Assembly (NCBI GenBank): GCA_903916165.1
Contig: CAIWVR010000547.1
Span: 1-6,717 of the forward strand
DNA from: an uncultured Hyphomicrobiales bacterium
GTDB lineage: Bacteria; Pseudomonadota; Alphaproteobacteria; Rhizobiales; Beijerinckiaceae
DNA: 6,717 nucleotides
Reading direction: 5' to 3'
Below the pieces are notes generated by a model. That model was not told the origin of the DNA, searched no databases, and was given only the letters and a program-made list of their open reading frames with translations. Position 1 is the first letter of the stretch. Every line of letters starts with the position of its first letter. Made by a program: the position numbers and the translations under genes. Below, in pieces: positions 1 to 5,648 of the stretch.

Positions 1-416
1 AGCAAGACCGCGCGGTCGCCGATGTCGGCACCTTCGCAGAAATACAGGCTGAACAGCCGGTCGACGAGCGCGCTTTGCTGGCCGCTGCCCTGCGCCCAGC
101 GGATCAGGCGATGCGCGTCGAGCGTGTTGGGTGAAATGGAAATCTTGTCGAAGGCGAAGGCAATGCCATCCGCGCGGCCGGCTTCCTCAAGCCGCGCATG
201 AATGGCAGCGATCTTTTCAGGCCCGAATTTCGCGCTCATGTAGTCGTGGCGCGACTTGCCTTCCGGCGGGATGGTCGGGTCGAGCTGGAAGGGGCGCCAG
301 CTGACTTCGTAGTCGAAGTTGGGCACCTGTTTCATCGCGGCGTCGAGCTTGCGCTTTCCCAGAAAACACCACGGGCAGACGACGTCGGAGATGACGTCGA
401 TGTCGAGCTTGGTCAT
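1..416 (-). CDS. DsbA/FrnE-family thiol oxidoreductase (3' end outside window)
   Basis: This is the N-terminal 138 residues of a thioredoxin-fold protein of the DsbA family, FrnE-like branch (related to 2-hydroxychromene-2-carboxylate isomerase). The reading begins MTKLDIDVISDVVCPWCFLG, so a CPWC redox motif sits at residues 14-17, directly after the first beta strand as in the family. Further family-like features are a WRPFQLDP segment near residue 41 and SPNTLDAHRLIRWA in the helical insertion. There is no signal peptide, so a cytoplasmic location is likely, as for other FrnE-like proteins. The ATG at 414-416 lies 13 bases after the stop of the upstream binding-protein gene, and the gap holds a purine-rich AGAAAGAAG stretch that can act as a ribosome binding site, so the two are probably co-transcribed. 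The C-terminus lies beyond the left edge. The family is clear; the substrate cannot be told from sequence. Confidence 0.88.
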   Translation of the reverse strand, partial: MTKLDIDVISDVVCPWCFLGKRKLDAAMKQVPNFDYEVSWRPFQLDPTIPPEGKSRHDYMSAKFGPEKIAAIHARLEEAGRADGIAFAFDKISISPNTLDAHRLIRWAQGSGQQSALVDRLFSLYFCEGADIGDRAVL

Positions 417-429
417 CAGGCTTCTTTCT

Positions 430-2253
430 TCAGGGCGCCTTGCGCCACCAGCTGTCCAGCGTCGCCCCAAAAAGCGGCGCTGCGAAACGCGCGGTCCTTT
501 CAGGGCGCGCGAGCGCCGTCGAATGGGCGAACCATTGCTCCGGCGCGTGGAACAGGGGAACGATATAAAAACCCGACAAAAGCACGCGGTCGAGCGCGCG
601 TACGGCGGACACGAAATCCGCATGCGAATGCGCCGCGAGCAAGGCGGCGATCATGGCGTCCACAGCGGGCGAGGCGACGCCCGCCAGATTGAACGTGGCT
701 TCCTGATTGGCAGAGGATGATCCCCAGCGGCCGCGCTGCTCCGCGCCGGGTGAGGCGGAGGCCAGCCAGGTGCCGAGCATCACGTCGAAGTCGAATTTTT
801 GCCGCCGGCGCTGGTACTGCACCTCGTCGACCAGCCGCACCCGCACATTGGCACCGATGCGGCGCAGCGAATCGGCATAGGTCAGTGCCAGCCGCTCCTG
901 GTTGCGGTCAACGACCATGATCTCGAACTCGACCGCGCGTCCGCTCGCGCGCTCGACCAATGCTCCGTCGCTGAGCACGTAGCCAGCCTCCTTCAGCAGC
1001 GCCAGTGCGCGGCGCGCGGTGGTGCGGTCGCGGCCCGAGCCATCCGTCTGCGAGGGTCGCCACTGGCCCTCCAGAATGTCGGCGCGCACGACGCCGGGGA
1101 AGGGTGCCAGCAACGCGCGCTCCGCCTCGCTCGCCGGGCGTCCACTGGCGGACAGCTCACTCTCGTCGAAAAAGCTCGCCGTGCGGCGGTAGAGCCCGCC
1201 GTAGAGCTTGGCGTTGATCCATTCGAAATCGAACATCAGGCCGAAGGCCTCGCGCAGGCGCGCATCCTTGAACAGGCGGTTGCGCGTGTTGAAGGCAAAG
1301 CCCGTCATGCCCTTGGGCACGCCCAGCGGCAGGCTGGCCTTCACCAGTCTGCCTGATTGCATGGCCGGAAAATCATAGCCGGTCAGCCAGCGGGTCGGAT
1401 TGGTCTCATCACGATAATCGATCAGCCCGCCCTTGAAGGCTTCATAGAGCGAGGCAGAATCGCGGAAATATTCGATGCGGATCTCGTCGAAATTGTAGAG
1501 GCCGCGATGGATGGGCAGGTCCCTGGCCCAATAATCCGGGTTGCGCTTCAGGGTGAGGCTCTCGCCGGGCCGCAGGGCCTCGATGCGATAGGGGCCGGAG
1601 CCGACGGGGATGTCGAGGCTGGTCTCGTTGAAGCGCTCGGAATCGGTGCGGGCCTTCGACAGGGCTGGCATCAGCGCGAGGGTGAGCGGCAGTTCGCGGT
1701 CGTTGCTGCCGGTCAGATCGAAGGAAATGGTGCGCTCGTCCGGTGTCTCGACCTTCACCACCTGCCCATAGGCCGCGCGCTGCTGCGGCCGGCCCCGGGT
1801 CTTCAGGAGGTCGAAGGTGAAGAGGATGTCGGCGCTGGTGATGGGAGAGCCATCTGAGAAGCGGGCGCGCGGATCGAGGCGAAAGGTCACATGTTCGCGG
1901 GCCTCATCTGTCGCGATGGATTGCGCCACGAGACCATAGAGCGTGAAAGGCTCGTCGAGCGAGCGCGTCATCAGGGTCTGGAAAATATTCCCGTTCAGGC
2001 CCTGCGCGGCCGAACCGGCCTTCAGGTTGAAGGGGTTCAGGCTGTCGAAGGTCCCCTGGAAACCGATCGAGAGGCGCCCGCCCTTGGGTGCGTCCGGGTT
2101 GGCATAGGGCAAGTGGGCAAAATCGGCCGGGAGCGACGGTTCGCCATGCATGGCCAGGCCGTGTGCGGCGGGTTCTGCGGCGCGCGGGGCTCCCGGGCTC
2201 GCAAGGGTGGCGAGCAGGCAGGCGAACAGGGGACGAATCAGTCGCGCATTCAT
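430..2253 (-). CDS. YejA-like periplasmic peptide/oligopeptide-binding protein (ABC transporter, SBP family 5)
   Basis: Periplasmic solute-binding protein of family 5 (SBP_bac_5), closest in my recollection to YejA, the binding component of the YejABEF transporter of microcin C and peptides. Taking the ATG at 2251-2253 gives 607 residues starting MNARLIRPLFACLLATLASP, a short basic N-terminus and hydrophobic core, with signal peptidase cleavage probably between residues 24 and 30. The mature protein opens with HGLAMHGEP and NPDAPKGG (residues 31-59), which are typical of YejA, followed by LNPF and the ARFSDGSPITSADILFTFD block of family 5. A GTG at 2307 would add 18 polar residues ahead of the signal peptide and is less likely. 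No permease or ATPase gene is visible: upstream is the divergent IalB gene and downstream a DsbA-family gene. It therefore either depends on permeases encoded elsewhere or past the left edge, or is an orphan receptor. Substrate is inferred only from the family. Confidence 0.9.
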   Translation of the reverse strand: MNARLIRPLFACLLATLASPGAPRAAEPAAHGLAMHGEPSLPADFAHLPYANPDAPKGGRLSIGFQGTFDSLNPFNLKAGSAAQGLNGNIFQTLMTRSLDEPFTLYGLVAQSIATDEAREHVTFRLDPRARFSDGSPITSADILFTFDLLKTRGRPQQRAAYGQVVKVETPDERTISFDLTGSNDRELPLTLALMPALSKARTDSERFNETSLDIPVGSGPYRIEALRPGESLTLKRNPDYWARDLPIHRGLYNFDEIRIEYFRDSASLYEAFKGGLIDYRDETNPTRWLTGYDFPAMQSGRLVKASLPLGVPKGMTGFAFNTRNRLFKDARLREAFGLMFDFEWINAKLYGGLYRRTASFFDESELSASGRPASEAERALLAPFPGVVRADILEGQWRPSQTDGSGRDRTTARRALALLKEAGYVLSDGALVERASGRAVEFEIMVVDRNQERLALTYADSLRRIGANVRVRLVDEVQYQRRRQKFDFDVMLGTWLASASPGAEQRGRWGSSSANQEATFNLAGVASPAVDAMIAALLAAHSHADFVSAVRALDRVLLSGFYIVPLFHAPEQWFAHSTALARPERTARFAAPLFGATLDSWWRKAP

Positions 2254-2460
2254 GGTCGGCACACTAGGGGCGTCCGACGTGTTCGAGAAGCGTGGAGACC
2301 GTGTCACGCGATCTCATGAAATGCTGGCTTTTTGAGGATAGCGTCTTGCACGCTCTTTTAAGCGGAGCTGGAAGGGGCTAAAGAGGCGGCAGTCAATCTC
2401 TCGCCGCAATCAAAAGCGATGAGCGGCGCCAGTACGGAATTTTCCGATGCGGCAGGTATG

Positions 2461-2466
2461 AAAGGA
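2461..2466 (+). promoter_or_regulatory. Ribosome binding site setting the IalB-family gene start
   Basis: AAAGGA is a good Shine-Dalgarno match, six bases before the ATG at 2473. It decides for this start over the in-frame ATGs at 2419 and 2458, which would place charged or polar residues ahead of the signal peptide. Confidence 0.65.
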
Positions 2467-2472
2467 TCATTG

Positions 2473-3192
2473 ATGCCCATGTTCACCACACGTCTCGGCG
2501 CCGCCGCGCTTGCAGCTGGCCTGATGCTGACGGGCGTCGAAGCCTTTGCGCAGGCCCCGAAGCCGACGCCACCGGCGGCAGCACCCGCCCAGAAGCAGAC
2601 GCCGCCTGCTCCGGCCCCCGCCCAGCAACAGCAGCAAAATGCCCCGCTGCGTGTCGACCTTCAGCCCACGCAGGGTGAGTGGACGAAGATCTGCGGCAAA
2701 GATCAGGCAGCCAACAAGGAAATCTGCTACACGACCCGCGATTTTGGCACGGCTCCCGACCAGCCGCCGGTGCTCGCGCTTGCCGTCTATGACATCAAGG
2801 GCGACGACCAGCGCATCGTGCGCCTGCTGCTGCCGGTCGCGCTCATGCTGCGTCCGGGCTTCCGCTTCTCGATCGACAAGGGTGCCACCCAGGAAGGCGG
2901 CTTCGAGATCTGCTTCCCGAACGGCTGCTTTGCCGAATCCAAGGTCAAGGGCCCGACCATCGACCAGATGAAGAAGGGCGCCACCATGAACATCTCGGTC
3001 AAGAATCAGGCTAATAATGAAGTGACCTTTGCCATTCCGATTGCTGGCTTTGGCAAGGCCTTCGATGGGGCGGCGATGGATCCCAAGGTGCTCGAAGAGC
3101 AGCAGAAGCGGCTTGAGCTGGAACTGCAGAAGCGTGCGGAAGAGCAGCGCAAGTCTCTGGAAGGCCAGCCCGGCGCGCCTGCGCCCAGGTAA
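2473..3192 (+). CDS. Secreted IalB-family (invasion associated locus B) protein
   Basis: A 239-residue exported protein of the IalB family, named after the Bartonella invasion-associated protein but common in non-pathogenic alphaproteobacteria, where its molecular role is unknown. A signal peptide covers residues 1-26 and ends AFA|Q. Residues 27-58 form a Pro/Ala/Gln-rich linker ending in a run of five Gln. The IalB domain spans about residues 59-195 and has the family's GEWTKIC opening and four cysteines (74, 85, 147, 152) that could form two periplasmic disulfides. The tail (about 204-230) is charged and Glu/Gln/Lys/Arg-rich with the look of a helix or short coiled coil, then ends Pro/Ala-rich. 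The ATG at 2473 was chosen because AAAGGA lies six bases upstream (2461-2466) and it puts the signal peptide at the N-terminus; in-frame ATGs at 2419, 2458 and 2479 are alternatives. The gene stands alone and ends in a strong hairpin terminator. Confidence 0.88.
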   Translation: MPMFTTRLGAAALAAGLMLTGVEAFAQAPKPTPPAAAPAQKQTPPAPAPAQQQQQNAPLRVDLQPTQGEWTKICGKDQAANKEICYTTRDFGTAPDQPPVLALAVYDIKGDDQRIVRLLLPVALMLRPGFRFSIDKGATQEGGFEICFPNGCFAESKVKGPTIDQMKKGATMNISVKNQANNEVTFAIPIAGFGKAFDGAAMDPKVLEEQQKRLELELQKRAEEQRKSLEGQPGAPAPR

Positions 3193-3222
3193 GCTTGTTC
3201 TTCTTTCGGCAAACGCAACCGG

Positions 3223-3248
3223 ACGGCGGCCTCAGGGCCGCCGTTTTC
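3223..3248 (+). terminator. Rho-independent terminator of the IalB-family gene
   Basis: A perfect 9-bp inverted repeat (ACGGCGGCC at 3223-3231 and GGCCGCCGT at 3236-3244) encloses the four-base loop TCAG and runs into TTTT (3244-3247). It begins 30 bases after the IalB stop codon. The opposite strand has no T run after the stem, so it is a terminator for plus-strand transcripts, although the same hairpin lies just past the stop of the convergent hspQ gene and could help stop or stabilise that transcript as well. Confidence 0.85.
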
Positions 3249-3253
3249 ATTGG

Positions 3254-3586
3254 TCAGTGCGCGCCACCCGACTGCCGCAGCCGATAGCCGCCATCGGGCT
3301 GACGCTCGAACATGGCGCGCAACTGGGGATGGCGCAGCGGCGCGCCGCTGTCATCGGGCACGAGATTCTGCTCGGAGACGTAGGCGATATATTCCGTCTC
3401 GGTGTTTTCGGCGAGCAAGTGGTAAAATGGCTGGTCCTTCGAGGGCCGCGTGTCGGCGGGAATCGCCTCCCACCATTCCTCGGTGTTGGCGAAAACCGGG
3501 TCGACGTCGAAGATCACGCCCCGGAAGGAAAACTTCCGGTGTTTGACGATTTGACCGATGCGAAACTTGGCGAGCCGGGGTTCCAT
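3254..3586 (-). CDS. hspQ: Heat shock protein HspQ (YccV-like, hemimethylated-DNA-binding fold)
   Basis: A 110-residue protein of the HspQ/YccV family. In enterobacteria HspQ is a small heat-shock protein that acts as a specificity-enhancing factor for the Lon protease and was first noted for affecting mutant DnaA and binding hemimethylated DNA. Family features visible here are FRIGQIVKHRKFSFRGVIFDVDP (residues 8-30, of which RIGQIVKHR and FRGVIFDVDP are the core), the tryptophan pair at 38-39, the DQPFYHLL block at 51-58 and YVSEQNL at 69-75. The length matches the usual 105-110 residues. The ATG at 3584-3586 is preceded by AAGAGGA about four bases upstream; a TTG at 3637 would add 17 unconserved residues. 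The gene is convergent with the IalB gene and divergent from nnrE/nnrD. Heat induction is expected from the family but not shown by a convincing sigma-32 site. Confidence 0.92.
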   Translation of the reverse strand: MEPRLAKFRIGQIVKHRKFSFRGVIFDVDPVFANTEEWWEAIPADTRPSKDQPFYHLLAENTETEYIAYVSEQNLVPDDSGAPLRHPQLRAMFERQPDGGYRLRQSGGAH

Positions 3587-3608
3587 GGCGTCCTCTTGGC
3601 GGGGCGTT

Positions 3609-3637
3609 TGCGTAGACGTGTCGGAGGCGAGTGTCAA
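3609..3637 (-). promoter_or_regulatory. Possible hspQ promoter
   Basis: On the minus strand a perfect TTGACA -35 hexamer (3632-3637) is followed by exactly 17 bases and then TACGCA (3609-3614), a poor -10 match. It lies just upstream of the hspQ start in the locally A+T-rich part of the divergent gap. The -35 region also partly resembles the CTTG-type element of alphaproteobacterial RpoH promoters, but the -10 half does not support RpoH clearly. The call rests mainly on the -35 match, the spacing and the position. Confidence 0.35.
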
Positions 3638-3825
3638 ATTTAGATATCAAACCTGGACATCGTCGACGAGGACGTTCGAGGGCGGCTCTCAAGGTTGAGA
3701 TGTCCGATCAGCAGGCCTGGCAGCTGGACGATCTGGCAGGAAAGCGCCATGTCTTGAGCACCCTTGCGCGTGGCGGGGCGGCGGCACACGATCAGCCCAT
3801 GACCGAATGGACCAACTGGCGGCAC

Positions 3826-5388
3826 ATGCGTGACCTGCTCACGCCGCAAGACATGGCGATGGCCGATGCAACGGCGATTGCGGCGGGCACGCCGGGCCGC
3901 GCGCTGATGGAACGCGCCGGCGCGGCCGTGGCGGAGGCGGCGGTGCGGCTGGCCCTTCCGGGCAGTCGCGCGACGCCGCGAATAGCGGTGCTCTGTGGCC
4001 CGGGTAATAATGGTGGCGACGGCATGGTCGCGGCACGCCTGCTCGCGGAGCGCGGCTTGTCCGTGCATGTCTTCGCCTTGGGTGATCGCGCGCGGCTGAC
4101 GGGTGACGCGGCCTGGGCGGCGTCCGGCTGGTGGGGCGCGCGCGAACCGCTTGCCTCCTTCTGCCCCCACGGCTTCGATCTTGTCATCGACGCGCTGTTC
4201 GGGGCCGGGCTGGCCCGCGATCTTGACCGCGAGGCGCTCCATGCGGTCGAGCGCGTGAACACGTGGCGGCGCGCGTCGGGCGGCAAGGTCTTGGCGGTCG
4301 ATGTGCCTTCCGGGCTTGATGGCTTAACCGGGCAGGGGCGCGGCGGCGTGATCGAGGCCGATGCGAGCGTCACCTTCTTTCGCCTGAAGCCGGGTCATCT
4401 GCTGATGCCGGGCCGGATATTGTGCGGCGACTTGCGTCTGGCGCAGATCGGTATCGCCGCTGAAACATTGAATGTGGTTCAGCCGACAGCCTTCCTCAAT
4501 GGTCCGGCGCTCTGGCACCACCACCTGCCGCATCCCGGCGTCGACGGCCATAAATATTCGCGCGGACATGTTCTGGTGGTTTCTGGCCCCGCGCATCACA
4601 CCGGAGCCGCGCGGCTTTCGGCTCGCGCTGCGGCGCGGATCGGGGCTGGTCTGGTGACGGTGGCCGGGACCATTGCGGCGCTGGCGGACCATGCGGCCCA
4701 ACTCACCTCCATCATGCTGGCCCCGTGCGACGACGCTGTCGCGCTGCATGCAATCCTGAACGATGCGCGCAAGAACGCTTTGGTGATTGGCCCGGGACTT
4801 GGCCTCGGCGCGGCCGCACGCGCTCTCGTGGCGGCGGCGCTCCGCCCCGGCAAGGGACGCGGGCTGGTGCTTGATGCGGACGCGCTGACGCTGGTCGCAG
4901 ACGATGAGGATGACCTGCGCAGCCGGATCGAAACCTTCGGCGGGCCTGTCGTTCTTACGCCACATGAAGGGGAATATTCAAGATTTACCAGATATTTGAA
5001 CGCGAAAGCCGATTCAGATTCGCAAGGCCATGATTCAACATCTGAGGGCCATATCTCCAAGCTTGAACGGGCCCGGCGGCTTGCGGCAGCCACCGGTGCC
5101 GTCGTTGTGTTGAAAGGCCCGGATAGCATTGTCGCCGCACCGGACGGTCGGGCATCCATCGCGACAGACCTGCCACCGGATCTCGCCACGGCTGGTTCGG
5201 GCGATGTTCTGGCGGGGATGATCGGCGGGCTTCTCGCGCAAGGCATGCCAGGTTTCGAGGCCGCCAGTGCCGCCGTCTGGCTGCATGGGCGCGCGGGCTC
5301 TCTGGTCGGGCGGGGTCTCACGGCAGACGATCTGCCAGAGGCTCTGGCGCAGGCGCTGCGCGATCTGGAAGGACAGGACCTGCCCTGA
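3826..5388 (+). CDS. nnr: Bifunctional NAD(P)H-hydrate epimerase / ADP-dependent NAD(P)H-hydrate dehydratase
   Basis: A 520-residue fusion of the two enzymes that repair damaged NADH and NADPH. The N-terminal YjeF_N epimerase (about 1-217) interconverts the R and S hydrates; the C-terminal ribokinase-like dehydratase (about 232-515) restores NAD(P)H from the S form at the cost of ADP or ATP. Epimerase motifs are LMERAG (28-32), GPGNNGGDG (58-66), DALFGAGL (122-129) and AVDVPSGLDG (157-166). Dehydratase motifs are HKYSRGHVLVVSG (242-254), GPGLG (322-326), LDADAL (349-354), LTPHEGE (377-383) and AGSGDVLAG (456-464), where the Asp is the expected catalytic base. The ATG at 3826 gives the usual short N-terminus before LLTP. 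In-frame ATGs at 3799 and 3700 are possible: 3700 has AAGG five bases upstream, and codons from there already end mostly in G or C. Residues 386-410 form a low-G+C insertion. The protein should be cytoplasmic and the gene looks monocistronic. Confidence 0.93.
   Translation: MRDLLTPQDMAMADATAIAAGTPGRALMERAGAAVAEAAVRLALPGSRATPRIAVLCGPGNNGGDGMVAARLLAERGLSVHVFALGDRARLTGDAAWAASGWWGAREPLASFCPHGFDLVIDALFGAGLARDLDREALHAVERVNTWRRASGGKVLAVDVPSGLDGLTGQGRGGVIEADASVTFFRLKPGHLLMPGRILCGDLRLAQIGIAAETLNVVQPTAFLNGPALWHHHLPHPGVDGHKYSRGHVLVVSGPAHHTGAARLSARAAARIGAGLVTVAGTIAALADHAAQLTSIMLAPCDDAVALHAILNDARKNALVIGPGLGLGAAARALVAAALRPGKGRGLVLDADALTLVADDEDDLRSRIETFGGPVVLTPHEGEYSRFTRYLNAKADSDSQGHDSTSEGHISKLERARRLAAATGAVVVLKGPDSIVAAPDGRASIATDLPPDLATAGSGDVLAGMIGGLLAQGMPGFEAASAAVWLHGRAGSLVGRGLTADDLPEALAQALRDLEGQDLP
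4967..5060 (+). other. A+T-rich insertion inside the dehydratase domain
   Basis: Just after the LTPHEGE motif the reading frame continues through about 25 polar residues (RFTRYLNAKADSDSQGHDST and the following SEGHI) before SKLERARRLAAATGAVVVLKG resumes the normal fold. The DNA from 4981 to 5040 is about 42% G+C by direct count and uses many codons ending in A or T (TCA, AGA, TTT, TAT, ACA), unlike the flanking coding sequence. The frame is intact, so the gene is not broken. This looks like a surface-loop insertion of different composition. Confidence 0.6.
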
Positions 5389-5422
5389 AAAGAAAGAAGG
5401 CCGCCGGTTTGCACCAGCGGCC
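5388..5422 (-). terminator. Rho-independent terminator on the minus strand
   Basis: GGCCGC (5399-5404) pairs with GCGGCC (5417-5422), then after one C-A mismatch GGT (5406-5408) pairs with ACC (5413-5415) around the loop TTGC. On the minus strand the stem is followed by TTCTTTCTTTT (5388-5398), a broken T tract. On the plus strand there is no T run after the stem, so it stops minus-strand transcripts: the proposed small RNA and any read-through from the multicopper-oxidase-like gene. Its T tract abuts the stop codon of the convergent nnr gene. Confidence 0.7.
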
Positions 5423-5481
5423 CAAGTCTAGGGAGGAAACGCCCAAGGAGGGCTGGGTCGGCGGCTAGCGCCAGACCGTGA
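5390..5481 (-). ncRNA. Probable trans-acting small RNA, suhB/MmgR (alpha-r8)-like
   Basis: This minus-strand segment has the build of an alphaproteobacterial regulatory RNA. Reading 5' to 3' it starts near ATCACGGT (about 5481), forms a small hairpin with stem GCCC/GGGC and loop TCCTT (5441-5453), continues with an unpaired GTTTCCTCCCTAGACTTG stretch, and ends in a strong terminator hairpin with a T-rich tail. Two CCTCC motifs (within 5431-5436 and 5447-5452) are complementary to Shine-Dalgarno sequences. The order 'UUUCCUCCCU, then ACUUGGGCCGC terminator' matches my memory of the suhB RNA of Rfam, which includes MmgR of Sinorhizobium, an Hfq-binding RNA of about 77 nt. The family name rests on recall and not on an alignment. 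Promoter-like elements lie at the right distance upstream. It would act by base pairing at ribosome binding sites. It is convergent with the nnr gene and downstream of the multicopper-oxidase-like gene, so part of it could instead be that gene's 3' UTR. Confidence 0.6.
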
Positions 5482-5485
5482 TCTG

Positions 5486-5514
5486 ACTATGCATTTTGCG
5501 CTGCACAATGACCA
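5486..5514 (-). promoter_or_regulatory. Candidate promoter of the small RNA
   Basis: On the minus strand TGGTCA (5509-5514, four of six matches to TTGACA) and CATAGT (5486-5491, four of six to TATAAT) are separated by exactly 17 bases. Transcription would start around 5479-5482, giving an RNA of about 90 nt ending at the terminator. Both boxes are imperfect, so the support comes from spacing and position. Confidence 0.4.
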
Positions 5515-5583
5515 GCAGCAAGATCGCATGGCCGCTATGCGTATGAAGCGGGGCTTGCTGTTGCGTGGACCCTGTCGAGCAGT

Positions 5584-5595
5584 CCCGGTACCGGG
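5584..5595. repeat. 12-base perfect palindrome
   Basis: CCCGGTACCGGG reads the same on both strands and lies 53 bases past the stop of the multicopper-oxidase-like gene. It has no loop and no T tract, so it is not a normal terminator. It may be a chance palindrome in G+C-rich DNA or a dimeric protein site. The rest of the gap from 5482 to 5648 holds no gene that I can support. Confidence 0.3.
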
Positions 5596-5648
5596 GCGCA
5601 TGAGCAAAATGGACGGGGTGTTTTCAAGCTCCCGCGGCACGCAAAGGG

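Noticed and set aside
430..2335. Long open frames on the plus strand opposite the YejA-like gene (for example 799-1356, 1357-1857 and 1891-2319)
   Set aside because: They are antisense shadows typical of high-G+C coding DNA. They show no recognisable domains, while the minus-strand frame has a signal peptide and continuous family 5 motifs.
2340..2360. Small inverted repeat AGCGT/ACGCT followed by CTCTTTT in the gap before the IalB gene
   Set aside because: A 5-bp stem with five-base loop is too weak for a terminator, and no plus-strand gene ends nearby; most likely chance.
2254..2472. Promoters for the divergent YejA-like and IalB genes
   Set aside because: TTGCAC at 2346-2351 and TATCCT on the minus strand near 2336-2341 lack partners at 16-18 base spacing, so no specific promoter is supported.
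2623..2640. CAG/CAA repeat in the IalB gene as a possible phase-variable tract
   Set aside because: It is only a five-Gln run using mixed codons inside a Pro/Ala/Gln linker; it is in multiples of three and would not switch the frame.
4596..5414. A 272-codon minus-strand frame opposite the dehydratase domain
   Set aside because: Ser/Arg/Ala-rich antisense shadow of the nnr gene with no domain of its own.
5466..5624. Short minus-strand frame of about 50 codons ending AILLLVIVQRKMHSQITVWR
   Set aside because: It looks briefly like a small membrane peptide but has no usable start codon with a ribosome binding site, and its end overlaps the proposed small-RNA promoter.
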